Below are positions 16,992 to 25,997 of a DNA stretch of 64,000 nucleotides, in pieces. The DNA is from Oscillospiraceae bacterium (GTDB taxonomy: Bacteria; Bacillota_A; Clostridia; Oscillospirales; Oscillospiraceae). The notes beneath the pieces are model-generated. The model did not search any database, had not been told where the DNA came from, and worked only from the letters and a program-made list of their open reading frames with translations. The translations under genes and the position numbers were made by a program. Numbering within the stretch: position 1 is the stretch's first letter; each line of letters begins with the position of its first letter. The stretch covers positions 1-64,000 of the forward strand of contig JAFWOX010000065.1 in assembly GCA_017545325.1 (NCBI GenBank). Reading direction: 5' to 3'.

Positions 16992-18320
16992 TCAATACCG
17001 GATCATGTACCGCTCCAGCTCCCAATTGCTCACCCGGCTGCGGTACTGCTCCCATTCCCGGATCTTGCCCTCGGTATACTGGGTGAAGACATGGTCTCCC
17101 AGGGCCTCCACCAGCACCGGGTCCGCCCGCAGCTCCTCCACGGCCTCGTTCAGCGTGCCGGGAAGGCTGCGGATGCCATGCTTCTTCCGGTCCTCCCGGC
17201 GCATGGCATAGATGTTTTCCGTGATCTCCGCCGGGGGCTCCAGCTTCCGCTCCATGCCGTCCAGCCCGGCGGCGAGGCACAGGGCCAGAGCCAGATAGGG
17301 ATTGCAGCTGGGGTCCGGGCTCCGGAGCTCGGCCCGGGTGCTCTGCCCCCGGGCGGAGGGGATGCGCACCAGGGCGCTGCGGTTGGAGGCGGACCAGGCC
17401 ACATAGCAGGGCGCCTCGTAACCGGGCACCAGGCGCTTATAGGAGTTCACCAGGGGGTTCAGCACCGCACACATTCCCCGGATATGCTCCAGCTGGCCTG
17501 CGATGAAATGCCGGGCCTCCCGGGAGAGCTGCTTGGGCCCCTCCGGATCGAAAAACACGTTCCGCCCCTCCTTGAACAGGGACATGTTCACATGCATGCC
17601 GGAGCCGGCGATGCCGTAGATGGGCTTGGGCATGAAGGTGGCATGGAGGCCGTTCTTCTGGGCCAGGGTCTTCACCGTGAGCTTGAAGGTCATGATATTG
17701 TCCGCCGCCCGGAGGGCTTCGGCATACTTGAAATCGATCTCATGCTGACCTGCGGCACACTCATGGTGGGAGGCCTCGATCTCAAACCCCATTTTCTCCA
17801 GGGCCATGCAGATCTCCTGCCTCGTGCTCTCCCCATGGTCGATGGGGCCCAGGTCAAAGTAGCCCGCCTCGTCCCCGGTGCGGGTGGTGGGTTTGCCCTC
17901 CCCATCCGTCTCGAAGAAGAAGAACTCGCACTCCGGCCCCACGTTGAAGGTGTAGCCCAGGTCGGCGGCCCGCTTCAGGACCCGCTTCAGCACGCCCCGG
18001 GGATCCCCGAAGAAGGGGGTGCCATCCGGATTATATACATCGCAGATGAGCCGGGCCACCTTCCCGTTGGCGGTGATCCAGGGGAGGATGGTGAAGGTAT
18101 CCAGATCGGGATACAGGTACTGGTCGGATTCATGGATCCGGGTAAACCCTTCGATGGAGCTGCCGTCAATGGCGATCTGGTTCGCCAGAGCCTTTTCCAG
18201 CTGGCTGTGGGAGATGGCCACGTTTTTCAGCTGGCCGAAGATATCCGTGAACTGCATGCGGATAAACTCCACCTTCTCCGTCTCCACCAGGCGGAGGATG
18301 TCTTCCTTCGTATAACTCAT
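16992..18320 (-). CDS. glnA: Glutamine synthetase type I
   Basis: The enzyme joins ammonia to glutamate using ATP. At 442 residues it has the length of the Firmicute GSI-alpha form, without the adenylylation insert. Visible motifs are the N-terminal IDGSSIEGF, the metal/ATP residues in [10 protein letters not shown] and MHVNMSLF, and [13 protein letters not shown] near the active site. The ATG at 18320 follows AAAGGAGAG; an upstream in-frame start would add 16 residues without family similarity. It has a strong promoter that shares its -35 bases with that of a divergent membrane-protein gene. Confidence 0.95.
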   Translation of the reverse strand: MSYTKEDILRLVETEKVEFIRMQFTDIFGQLKNVAISHSQLEKALANQIAIDGSSIEGFTRIHESDQYLYPDLDTFTILPWITANGKVARLICDVYNPDGTPFFGDPRGVLKRVLKRAADLGYTFNVGPECEFFFFETDGEGKPTTRTGDEAGYFDLGPIDHGESTRQEICMALEKMGFEIEASHHECAAGQHEIDFKYAEALRAADNIMTFKLTVKTLAQKNGLHATFMPKPIYGIAGSGMHVNMSLFKEGRNVFFDPEGPKQLSREARHFIAGQLEHIRGMCAVLNPLVNSYKRLVPGYEAPCYVAWSASNRSALVRIPSARGQSTRAELRSPDPSCNPYLALALCLAAGLDGMERKLEPPAEITENIYAMRREDRKKHGIRSLPGTLNEAVEELRADPVLVEALGDHVFTQYTEGKIREWEQYRSRVSNWELERYMIRY

Positions 18321-18366
18321 ACCGATCTCTCCTTTGCTCCCCTTTGGGGCGATACCGGAATAAAGC

Positions 18367-18396
18367 ATTATATCCGTTTGCGCCGAGACTTGTCAA
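18367..18396 (-). promoter_or_regulatory. Promoter for glnA
   Basis: On the minus strand TTGACA, 18 bases, TATAAT, both consensus. The -35 hexamer overlaps that of the divergent promoter for the membrane-protein gene, so the two polymerases cannot sit at once. Confidence 0.65.
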
Positions 18397-18418
18397 TCAT
18401 CTGCCTTTCCTGTATACT
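18390..18418 (+). promoter_or_regulatory. Promoter for the YczE-like gene
   Basis: TTGTCA, 17 bases, TATACT, about 55 bases before the start. Its -35 box overlaps the glnA -35 box on the other strand. Confidence 0.6.
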
Positions 18419-18472
18419 GTTTATCGGTTTTCCTCGGGATACCGAACACATTTCGATCTTAAGGAGGTCCCT

Positions 18473-19120
18473 ATGACCATACCCGGCCTGAAGCGCAGCC
18501 TCATGTACGTTTTCTCTCTGGCCATCCTGGCCCTGGGGATCACCCTGAACACCAAGACCCAGCTGGGGGTCTCCCCCATCGTTTCGGTGCCGTACTGCAT
18601 CTCTCAGCTGGCGTCGCTTCCCCTGGGGCTCACCACCTTTGTCCACTATCTGCTGCTGATCCTGCTGCAGAAGCTGCTGCTGGGGAAAGCTTTCCCGCCC
18701 CTCCAGTATCTTCAGATCCTGTGCAGCCTGGTGACCAGTCTGTTCATCCAGGGCTGGGACATGCTGCTCCCCCTGTTCGAGCCGGTATGGGCCAGGATCC
18801 TCGTCCTGTTCGCCGCCATTTTCATCACCGGACTGGGAGCCAGCCTCTCCCTGGCCATGGACATCGTTCCCAACCCGGCGGACGGCCTGGCCGACGCCGT
18901 GGGCCGGAGGATCCGGCGGGATGTGGGGATGGGAAAAAACCTCATCGATTTTGTGAGCGTGGCGATCTCCCTCGCCCTCGGCCTCCTGCTGGCCCATCGG
19001 ATCCTGGGCGTGGGCCTGGGCACCGTCGCCGCAGTGCTCCTCACCGGCCGGGTCTATGCCCTGGTCCATCATCGCTCCCTGGACCTGGCCAGGCAGCTCA
19101 AACAGGCCGAACGGGCTTGA
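18473..19120 (+). CDS. YczE/YyaS/YitT-family membrane protein
   Basis: The 215-residue protein has about five membrane segments and the opening LAILALGITLNTKTQLGVSPI, typical of the YczE/YitT group of integral membrane proteins. The second signature, MDIVPNPADGLADAVG, also fits. Function in the family is poorly known. The ATG was chosen because AAGGAGG stands eight bases before it. It is followed by a CDP-alcohol phosphatidyltransferase gene with little space and may be co-transcribed with it. Confidence 0.85.
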   Translation: MTIPGLKRSLMYVFSLAILALGITLNTKTQLGVSPIVSVPYCISQLASLPLGLTTFVHYLLLILLQKLLLGKAFPPLQYLQILCSLVTSLFIQGWDMLLPLFEPVWARILVLFAAIFITGLGASLSLAMDIVPNPADGLADAVGRRIRRDVGMGKNLIDFVSVAISLALGLLLAHRILGVGLGTVAAVLLTGRVYALVHHRSLDLARQLKQAERA

Positions 19121-19194
19121 CAAGCCGCCGGCTCCCGTTTATGATTGCCTGGGTCATGTCAGTTATTCCGGATTGGAAGGAGGCGCAGAAGGCC

Positions 19195-19725
19195 TTGCAT
19201 GTTACCATACCCGACATTTTCACTTTTTTCCGCATGATCTGCGCCGTCATCCTGCCCTTCCTCGCCCCGCTGAGCCCGGCCTTCCTGATCATCTACGGCG
19301 TCAGCGGCGTGAGCGACATGCTGGACGGATACCTGGCCCGGAAGCTGGGGCAGTCCAGCGAATGGGGCGCGAAGCTGGACAGCACCGCAGACCTGCTGCT
19401 TTACACCATCGCCCTCTCCCTGCTCATCCCCATTCTGCGGGCCATCCTTCCCGGCTGGTTCTGGTGGCTCGTGGGGGCTGCGCTGCTCCTTCGCCTTGCC
19501 TGCTATTTCCTCTCGGCGGTGAAGTTCCACCGCTTTGCCTCGGAGCATTCCCTGCTGAACAAGCTCACCAGCATCCTGATCTTCCCCGTGCCCTTTCTCA
19601 TGCGGCTGAGCTTCTTTGTCTGGTATGCGGTTCTGGTCTGCCTGGTCGCCTGCATTGCCGCCGTCCAGGAGCTGGGGATCCACCTCCGCCGCCCGGCGAG
19701 GACAGGGGACCGGGAGGAAGACTGA
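19195..19725 (+). CDS. CDP-alcohol phosphatidyltransferase family protein
   Basis: The enzyme class transfers a phosphatidyl group from CDP-diacylglycerol to an alcohol in phospholipid synthesis, in the membrane. The complete CDP-OH-P motif is present: Asp41, Asp44-Gly, Ala-Arg, Gly58, Asp62 and Asp66 at the correct spacing. About five membrane segments follow or surround it. A TTG start is proposed because GGAAGGAGG lies 12 bases ahead of it and the protein then begins TIPDIFTFFRM as in relatives. ATG codons at 19141 and 19156 are alternatives without a ribosome site. The acceptor alcohol (glycerol phosphate, inositol or other) is not determined. Confidence 0.85.
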   Translation: MHVTIPDIFTFFRMICAVILPFLAPLSPAFLIIYGVSGVSDMLDGYLARKLGQSSEWGAKLDSTADLLLYTIALSLLIPILRAILPGWFWWLVGAALLLRLACYFLSAVKFHRFASEHSLLNKLTSILIFPVPFLMRLSFFVWYAVLVCLVACIAAVQELGIHLRRPARTGDREED

Positions 19726-19922
19726 GGGATCCTTCCCGCCGGGGGCGGATCCTTGGGGAAATTTTCCGAAATTCCGCCGGAAGCCTTGCAATTCCAACGT
19801 TTTCGTGTCATTATAGGTTCAGGAACCGGAGGCTGCGGAGCCCTGTATCCAACGTTCTCCGCTCGGTCGGAAAAACCCAGGCCCCGTTGGGGTACTATCT
19901 TTAGATATGGGAGAGACAGAAA

Positions 19923-20222
19923 ATGACCAAGACAGAACTCATCGAGAAGATCGCCGCTGAGACCGGTCTCACCAAGAAGGACGCCGGCGCTGCCTTCGGC
20001 GCCACCGTCACCGCCATCACCGCCGCCCTGGCCGACGGCGACAAGGTCACCGTTCCCGGCTTCGGCACCTTCGAGGTCCGTGCCCGGAAGGCCCGCACCG
20101 GCAAGAACCCCCGCACCGGTGAGGCCGTGAAGATTCCTGCCTGCAAGGTCCCCGCGTTTAAGGCCGGCAAGGGTCTGAAGGAAGCTGTCGCCGTGAAAAA
20201 GGGCGGACGGAAAAAGAAATAA
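19923..20222 (+). CDS. hup: HU-family DNA-binding protein
   Basis: The 99-residue histone-like protein bends and compacts DNA as a dimer. It has the HU signature, including VPGFGTFEVRARKARTGKNP, whose flexible arm carries the NPRTG tip. The C-terminus is lysine-rich. GGGAGAGA precedes the ATG. Bases 19726-19922 upstream hold no gene; they contain a GC-rich palindrome near 19735 and possible promoter boxes that I could not fix. It is a single-gene unit ended by a strong hairpin. Confidence 0.95.
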   Translation: MTKTELIEKIAAETGLTKKDAGAAFGATVTAITAALADGDKVTVPGFGTFEVRARKARTGKNPRTGEAVKIPACKVPAFKAGKGLKEAVAVKKGGRKKK

Positions 20223-20241
20223 GCGTTCCCGGATTTCAGCC

Positions 20242-20277
20242 TTCCGGGGCGGCTGTGCCGCCCCGGAAGCTTTTTAT
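20242..20277. terminator. Terminator between HU gene and sfsA
   Basis: CTTCCGGGGCGGC, loop TGT, GCCGCCCCGGAAG, then CTTTTTATTT. It serves HU on the plus strand and sits at the end of the convergent sfsA gene, whose stop overlaps the T-run. Confidence 0.85.
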
Positions 20278-20936
20278 TTCCGGATCTCCAGGGAATCCGG
20301 CTCCACGGCGCAGGGCAGGTGAAGGACTTCCACCCCCGCCGTCTCCGCCTCCTCCAGCGCCAGGGCAAAAGCCGGGTCCGTCTCCCGGTTGGGCAGGACC
20401 TGCCCTACCCCCGGCAGCGCGATGACGAAGGCCAGGATGCAGGCCCAGCCCTCCCGCCGGGCGGCGGTCAGCTCTCGGAGATGCTTCGTTCCCCGAAGGG
20501 TGGGGGCATCCGGAAACCAGCCGACGCCGCCGCGCTCCAGGGTGCAGCCCTTTACCTCCAGCAGAATGCGCCTCTCCCCCCGCTCCAGGCAGAAATCCAC
20601 CCGGGAGGCGCCGTAGGGATACTCCGGGCGGATCCGGGTCAATCCGGGGATGCCTCCCCCCTCCAGCCATTCCCGAACCACTCGGTTGGGGGCCTGACTA
20701 TCGATATTCACCCAGCCCAGGCCGGGCTTCTGCACCGTCACCAGATCCCAGGCGGTCTTCCGCCCGTGCCCCTCCCCTGCCGCCAGGATCACCCGGGCTC
20801 CGGGAAGGAGCAGCTCCCGGCAGCGGCCGGTGTTCTTCACATGTACCGTTTCCCGTCTTCCCTCCAGCTCCACCTCCGCCACAAAACGGTTGGGCCGGGC
20901 GAGGAAGACGGCTTCCCGGGTCAGGGGATAGATCAT
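20274..20936 (-). CDS. sfsA: SfsA-family protein (sugar fermentation stimulation homologue)
   Basis: The 220-residue protein matches SfsA, which has an OB-like N-terminal part and a restriction-endonuclease-like C-terminal part; DNA or RNA binding or cleavage is proposed for the family. Typical phrases are RPNRFVAEVELEG, HVKNTGRCRELL, SRVDFCLE and LEVKGCTLE. The last two hold the acidic residues and lysine of the nuclease-like site. The ATG at 20936 follows AAGGAGA; a longer frame upstream has no ribosome site. It is convergent with HU and divergent from the SLH-protein gene. Confidence 0.9.
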   Translation of the reverse strand: MIYPLTREAVFLARPNRFVAEVELEGRRETVHVKNTGRCRELLLPGARVILAAGEGHGRKTAWDLVTVQKPGLGWVNIDSQAPNRVVREWLEGGGIPGLTRIRPEYPYGASRVDFCLERGERRILLEVKGCTLERGGVGWFPDAPTLRGTKHLRELTAARREGWACILAFVIALPGVGQVLPNRETDPAFALALEEAETAGVEVLHLPCAVEPDSLEIRK

Positions 20937-21106
20937 GGCCGTCTCCTTCTTTGCCGATGCTTCATCTTTCAAACGAAAAGGATTGTATGCCATTTTCGGA
21001 CAAATGTAAATGGATTTCGGGGCAATTCAACAGAATGCCCCTTCCCATCAGCCCCCATATATGGTATACTACGAAGTAAGTAATACGCTCTATGGGAGTG
21101 ATCCGC

Positions 21107-22534
21107 ATGAAACGCTGCATTGCTGCCCTGCTGATCCTGTGCCTGCTCCTGGCCTGTCCCCGCGCCCTGGCGGCGGATGAGCCTCCGGCGGAGCCGGAAA
21201 CGGAGACCGCGGGGGAAGCCCTGCCGGAGACGGATAAGGGGGAAGGAGCGCCTCCCGCATCCGAGTCCGGCGGAGCCGGGGAAGAAGCGCCTCCCGCGCC
21301 GGAGCCCGAGGGCTCCGGGGAAGAGGCAGGAGAGGCCGCAGATGCCCAAGGGGAAGCCGGAAAACCGGAAGAGGCCGGAACCGGAGCGGAGGAACCGGAG
21401 GAGACCGGGAAGGGGCCGGAGGAACCCGCGGAGGAAGGCTATCTCCCCGGCCAGTTCACCGACGTGGACGAGACCCGCTGGTACGGCACGGAGGGCCAGG
21501 GGGTCATCCGCCTGGTCTGGGAGCTGGGCCTGATGAACGGCATGGGGAACGGGACCTTCCTGCCGGAGGGCTCCCTGCGCATATGCGAGGCGGTAAAGCT
21601 TGCCGCCGTTATCCGCAGCCGCGCCCTGGGGGACGGTGCGGAATTCGTCCCGGACCAGCCCTGGTATAAGCCCTATGTGGATTATGCCGAAGGGGAGGGC
21701 ATCCTGCAGCCCGGGGAATTCGCCGACCGGATGGGCGAGAGCATCACCCGGGGCGAGCTGGCCCATATTCTGGCCGCCGCGCTGCCGGAGTCGGAGCTGC
21801 CCCATATCAACGCCATTTTTGCCATCCCGGATGTGATCAGCCTGGAGGCGGAGCCCACCGGGCACTGGCAGGAGATCCTTACGCTCTACCGGGCCGGGGT
21901 CATGCTGGGGGACGGCGTCACCCACGCCTATCGTCCAGGGGACCGGATCACCCGGGCGGAGACCGCCGCCGCGGCGGTGCGCATGGCCCTGCCGGAGCAG
22001 AGGAAGCGCCTGGAGCTTCTGCCCCTGAGCGGAGCCTCCCGTCCCCTGTGGGAGGCGGCGATCCAGCGGGATAATGAGGCGGTCCTCAGTCTGGGCTATC
22101 ACCCCTGGGCGGAGTTCTTCGCCTTCGTGGGGGAAGAACAGGCGGAGGAAGCCGCCGATCTCTGCCTCTCCCTGGACCGGGACGAATCCCTGGGTTACCC
22201 CATCTACGGGGAGGAGGGCAGCCGGATCCTGGCGGTGTATCCCCGGTTCACCATAGAATACCTGATCGCGGATCGGGATCCCCAGGGCATGTACGTTCTG
22301 CGTCTGGAGGGCCGGGATAAGGGCCTGACGGACAGCCATGGCGTCAAAATGGGGACCTCGCTCAGGAAGCTCCTGGCGGCCTTCCCGGAGACGGAGCTCA
22401 GCCGGGAGGGCGGCGATGCGGACGTCGTCTGGTACTCCTGCTCCTTCGGCGACCCGGCGGTGGAATACCGCTACGGCGTAGGCTGGGACGGGTATGTGAT
22501 CTCCCTCTCCATGGCCATCTCGGAGAGCGCTTGA
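21107..22534 (+). CDS. Secreted SLH-domain surface protein
   Basis: The 475-residue protein has a signal peptide (about 1-24), then roughly 95 residues almost entirely of glutamate, proline, alanine and glycine, then three S-layer homology repeats between about 125 and 310, and a C-terminal globular part of 160 residues of unknown kind. SLH cues are QFTDVDETRWY, NGMGNGTFLPEG and YRPGDRITRAETAAAAVRM. It should be bound to secondary cell-wall polymer with the C-terminal domain exposed. The acidic segment probably spans the wall. The start follows GGGAGTG. A good -10 box, TATACT, lies at 21064-21069. It has its own terminator. Confidence 0.85.
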   Translation: MKRCIAALLILCLLLACPRALAADEPPAEPETETAGEALPETDKGEGAPPASESGGAGEEAPPAPEPEGSGEEAGEAADAQGEAGKPEEAGTGAEEPEETGKGPEEPAEEGYLPGQFTDVDETRWYGTEGQGVIRLVWELGLMNGMGNGTFLPEGSLRICEAVKLAAVIRSRALGDGAEFVPDQPWYKPYVDYAEGEGILQPGEFADRMGESITRGELAHILAAALPESELPHINAIFAIPDVISLEAEPTGHWQEILTLYRAGVMLGDGVTHAYRPGDRITRAETAAAAVRMALPEQRKRLELLPLSGASRPLWEAAIQRDNEAVLSLGYHPWAEFFAFVGEEQAEEAADLCLSLDRDESLGYPIYGEEGSRILAVYPRFTIEYLIADRDPQGMYVLRLEGRDKGLTDSHGVKMGTSLRKLLAAFPETELSREGGDADVVWYSCSFGDPAVEYRYGVGWDGYVISLSMAISESA

Positions 22535-22548
22535 ATCGATCTGGCTAT

Positions 22549-22586
22549 GCGGTACCGGTTTTTCCGGTACCGCCCTTTTTCTTTTC
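22549..22586 (+). terminator. Terminator of the SLH-protein gene
   Basis: GCGGTACCGG, loop TTTTT, CCGGTACCGC, followed by CCTTTTTCTTTTC. It is a perfect ten-base stem. Confidence 0.85.
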
Positions 22587-22650
22587 ATGAGCAGGGAGTT
22601 ATGGTATAATCCTTTCGAATTTTCCCTTTGCCGGAGAGGAGGCGCTTCCA

Positions 22651-25266
22651 ATGATCGAAACCGGTCAGCAGCCGGGAAAACAGCTCACCCTGGGCCTTCT
22701 CGCCCATGTGGACGCGGGAAAGACCACCCTGGCGGAGGCCATCCTCTATACCACCGGCAGGCTCCGGCAGCCCGGCCGGGTCGACCGGGGGGATACGGCC
22801 ATGGACACCCATGAGCTGGAACGGAGCCGGGGCATCACCATCTTCCTCAGCCAGGCCCAGTTCCGCCTGGGGGACTGGACCGTCAGTCTTCTGGACACCC
22901 CCGGCCACGTGGACTTTTCCAGCGAAACGGAGCGGGTGCTCCAGGTGCTGGACGGGGCCATTCTGGTGATCAGCGGGCTGGACGGGGTCCAGGCCCATAC
23001 CCGCACCCTCTGGCGGCTGCTGGAGCACTACCGGGTGCCGGTATATCTCTTTGTGACGAAGATGGATTTCGCCCGGCGCAGCCGGGAAGAGCTGCTGGCG
23101 GAGCTGCAGCGGGAGCTGAGCCCCGCCTGTCTGGAATACGGCTCCGCCGCCCTGGAGGAGCAGGCGGCCATGGAGAGCGAGGAGCTGCTGGAGGCGTATC
23201 TGAAAACCGGGACCCTGCCCGGCGGGGCGGTCGCCAAAAGCGTACAGGCCCGGCATATCTTCCCCTGCTGGTTCGGCTCCGGGCTGAAGCTCACGGGGGT
23301 GGAGGACTTCCTCCTGGGGATGGAGGAATGCTTCATTTCCCGGACCTGGCCCGAGGCCTTCGGCGCCCGGGTATTCAAGATCAGCCATGACTCCCAGGGG
23401 AACCGGCTCACCTGGCTGAAGCTCACGGGAGGCCGTCTGAGGATAAAGGACAGCCTCCGGGTGGGGGATACGGCGGAGAAGGTGGATCAGATCCGCCTGT
23501 ATACGGGCAGCCGCTTCCTTCCGGCGGAGACCGTCCTGCCCGGCGGGATCTGCGCCGTGACGGGCCTCAGCCGCACCCGGGAGGGCCAGGGGCTGGGGAT
23601 CGAGCGCCTGGGCTCCGCCCCCAGGCTGGAGCCGGTGATGCGATACCGCATCCTGCTTCCCGAGGGGGAGGATCCGGCGGCGATGCTCCGGAAGCTGCGC
23701 CAGCTGGAGGAAGAGGATCCCCAGCTGCGGCTGGAATACGACTCCGCCCTGGGGGAGATCGGCGTCAGCCTCATGGGGGAGGTGCAGGCGGAGATCCTGA
23801 AAAGCCTCATCGCCCGGCGCTTCGGCGCAGAGGTGGAGCTGGACCGGGGGCGGGTGCTCTATAAGGAAACCATCGCCGGAAAGGTGGAGGGGGTGGGCCA
23901 CTATGAGCCCCTGCGGCACTATGCGGAGGTCCATCTGATCCTGGAACCCCTGCCCCGGGGCAGCGGCCTGCAGTTCGCCTCCGCCTGCAGCGAGGACGCC
24001 CTGGACCGGAACTGGCAGCGGCTGATCCTCACCCATCTGGGGGAAAAGACGCATCTGGGGGTGCTCACCGGCTCCCCCATCACAGATATGCGCATCACCC
24101 TGGCCGCGGGCCGGGCCCATCTGAAGCATACGGAGGGGGGCGACTTCCGCCAGGCCACCTACCGGGCGGTGCGGCAGGGCCTGATGCAGGCCAGGGGCGT
24201 GCTGCTGGAGCCCTGGTATGCCTTCCGCCTGGAGCTGCCTCCGGAGCAGCTGGGCAGGGCGATCTACGATATCCGCGCCCGCCATGGCACCCTGGAGTCC
24301 CCCGGGGAGGCGGGGGACATGGTCCTCCTCCGGGGCCGCGCCCCGGTGACGGGGCTGAACGGCTATGCCGCCCAGGTGGCGGCCTACACCGGCGGCCGGG
24401 GAAGGCTCACCCTGGAGCAGGACGGCTATGACCTCTGCGCCGATCCGGAGGCGGCGATCGAGGCAGCGGGCTACGACCCGGAGCGGGATACGGAAAACAC
24501 CCCGGATTCCGTCTTCTGCGCCCATGGCGGCGGCTTCACGGTGAAATGGGACCGGGTGAAGGACTACATGCATCTGGAAAGCTGCCTGAAGGAGCCCCGG
24601 CCCGCCGTTCCCCGGCTGAACCGGCAGAACCTCCAGATCGACGAAAAGGAGCTGGAGGCCATCCTCCTGCGGGAGTTCGGCCCCATCCGCCGTCCCCAGT
24701 ACCGCCGCCCGCCCTCGGCGGCGGTAGCGGCGGAGGAGCCCGTGGTGATCCAGCCGAAAAAGCTCTGGTACATCGTGGACGGATACAACGTGATCTTCGC
24801 CTGGGCGGATCTGCGGAGCCTTGCGGAGCGGGAGCTGGAGGACGCCCGGGAAAGGCTCATGCGCCTTCTGGTGAATTTCGCCGCCTACACCCGGTATGAG
24901 GTGGTGCTGGTGTTCGACGGCTACCGGGTCCCCCGGAACCGGGGGGAAAAGCTGGATTACCACGGCATCCGGGTGGTGTACACGGAGGAAAACGAGACGG
25001 GGGACGCCTATATCGAGCGGCTTGTCCACGAGATCGGAAAGAACGAGCAGGTCCGGGTGGTCACCTCCGACGGGCTGATCCGTCTGGCGGCCGCCCGCTC
25101 CGGGGTGCTCCGCCTCTCCGCCGGGGACTTCGAGGAGGAGGTCAGCCGGGTCAGCCGGGAGCTGGGCGAGCTGCTGAAAAAGCAGACCGCCTCCCCCAGC
25201 CGGGTGGGGGAGGCGGCCAGGATCACGGCTCTGCAGCCGGATCCGTCCGAGGATCAGGGATCATAG
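22651..25266 (+). CDS. TetM-like translational GTPase fused to YacP/Rae1-like NYN nuclease
   Basis: The 871-residue protein joins two functions. Residues 1 to about 650 follow the EF-G/TetM plan: P-loop AHVDAGKTT at 18-26, switch region RGITI, DTPGH at 82-86 and TKMD at 136-139, then domains II to V. Residues from about 705 form a NYN (YacP/Rae1) domain, with VDGYN, a VFDGY and TSDG supplying the acidic residues. TetM-type proteins free the ribosomal A site; Rae1 cuts mRNA in the A site. The fusion therefore suggests ribosome-dependent mRNA cleavage or rescue. A proven tetracycline-resistance role should not be assumed. A GGAGAGGAGG ribosome site precedes the ATG. Confidence 0.85.
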   Translation: MIETGQQPGKQLTLGLLAHVDAGKTTLAEAILYTTGRLRQPGRVDRGDTAMDTHELERSRGITIFLSQAQFRLGDWTVSLLDTPGHVDFSSETERVLQVLDGAILVISGLDGVQAHTRTLWRLLEHYRVPVYLFVTKMDFARRSREELLAELQRELSPACLEYGSAALEEQAAMESEELLEAYLKTGTLPGGAVAKSVQARHIFPCWFGSGLKLTGVEDFLLGMEECFISRTWPEAFGARVFKISHDSQGNRLTWLKLTGGRLRIKDSLRVGDTAEKVDQIRLYTGSRFLPAETVLPGGICAVTGLSRTREGQGLGIERLGSAPRLEPVMRYRILLPEGEDPAAMLRKLRQLEEEDPQLRLEYDSALGEIGVSLMGEVQAEILKSLIARRFGAEVELDRGRVLYKETIAGKVEGVGHYEPLRHYAEVHLILEPLPRGSGLQFASACSEDALDRNWQRLILTHLGEKTHLGVLTGSPITDMRITLAAGRAHLKHTEGGDFRQATYRAVRQGLMQARGVLLEPWYAFRLELPPEQLGRAIYDIRARHGTLESPGEAGDMVLLRGRAPVTGLNGYAAQVAAYTGGRGRLTLEQDGYDLCADPEAAIEAAGYDPERDTENTPDSVFCAHGGGFTVKWDRVKDYMHLESCLKEPRPAVPRLNRQNLQIDEKELEAILLREFGPIRRPQYRRPPSAAVAAEEPVVIQPKKLWYIVDGYNVIFAWADLRSLAERELEDARERLMRLLVNFAAYTRYEVVLVFDGYRVPRNRGEKLDYHGIRVVYTEENETGDAYIERLVHEIGKNEQVRVVTSDGLIRLAAARSGVLRLSAGDFEEEVSRVSRELGELLKKQTASPSRVGEAARITALQPDPSEDQGS

Positions 25267-25280
25267 GGATACGTACGCCC

Positions 25281-25766
25281 TTATTCCTTCTCCTGATCCA
25301 TGGTGCGCTTGGCATAATAGGTGGGATTCATGGAGACGGAGAAATGCAGGATGGGCCTGCGCAGCTCCAGGATGGACAGGGGCAGATGCTTCATCCCCGC
25401 GGGCATGAAGATGATGGAGCTGCGGGTGAGGCGGTGGAGCTCGCCGTTGATGCCGATCTCGATAACGCCGCCCAGGTCGTACTTATCGTTGGGGTCGGAG
25501 CCCAGGAAGCCCACCAGCTCATCAAAATCATGGGTATGCTCCTCATGATAGGGCAGAGGCCGGAAATCCGGCGCATGGACGTACCAGGTGGTATTCATCT
25601 GGAAGGCGCCGGGGACCATATGACTGTCCATATACAGGAGCCGGTCGCCCCATTTCTTGTAGACCTCGTTGAAGGGGTTATTGCCGGTGAACATGGGAGA
25701 AAGCTCCTGCACGATCTGGCAGCCGTACTGCCCCTCGGTATTCATCACAAAGTTTTCGTTCTCCAT
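25281..25766 (-). CDS. Cupin-like protein of unknown function
   Basis: The 161-residue protein has a likely cupin metal site: histidines and acidic residues in YHEEHTHDFDELVGFLG at about 73-89, and a second histidine in PAGMKHLPLS near residue 126. The rest predicts as beta strand. No signal peptide is visible. Similar small cupins often bind a metal and a small acid or act in sugar metabolism; nothing more exact can be said. The gene has its own promoter with consensus TATAAT and is convergent with the GTPase fusion. Confidence 0.65.
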   Translation of the reverse strand: MENENFVMNTEGQYGCQIVQELSPMFTGNNPFNEVYKKWGDRLLYMDSHMVPGAFQMNTTWYVHAPDFRPLPYHEEHTHDFDELVGFLGSDPNDKYDLGGVIEIGINGELHRLTRSSIIFMPAGMKHLPLSILELRRPILHFSVSMNPTYYAKRTMDQEKE

Positions 25767-25828
25767 CGCTGATCTTCCTTTCCCGGAGCGGTCCCGTATC
25801 CCGGGCCGCAGACAGATATTGTTACGGT

Positions 25829-25857
25829 ATTATATCTGCATTTTCCCGCGTTGGCAA
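25829..25857 (-). promoter_or_regulatory. Promoter for the cupin gene
   Basis: On the minus strand TTGCCA, 17 bases, TATAAT, about 63 bases before the start codon. Confidence 0.6.
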
Positions 25858-25916
25858 CAGGTCGGCAGGATTTTCCCGAATTTGGGGGATAAGCTGCGGG
25901 CTCTCTCCTCCCCGGA

Positions 25917-25945
25917 TTGACAAGGGGGCGGAAACCCGGTAAACT
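25917..25945 (+). promoter_or_regulatory. Promoter for the DUF4430 gene
   Basis: TTGACA, 17 bases, TAAACT, about 52 bases before the ATG. Confidence 0.6.
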
Positions 25946-25997
25946 GAGGCTCCGGACAGAGGCGAAGAACGCCCGTCCGGAGGGGAGGGATCACGGA

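Noticed and set aside
20969..22651. Long minus-strand frame over the SLH-protein gene
   Set aside because: It is antisense to a protein with a signal peptide and SLH repeats, and has no domain or ribosome site.
22585..25029. Minus-strand frame of 814 codons over the GTPase fusion
   Set aside because: It is a shadow of the translational GTPase, whose motifs are clear on the plus strand.
22651..25266. Tetracycline resistance gene
   Set aside because: The GTPase part is TetM-like, but the nuclease fusion and single chromosomal context argue for a housekeeping or rescue role.
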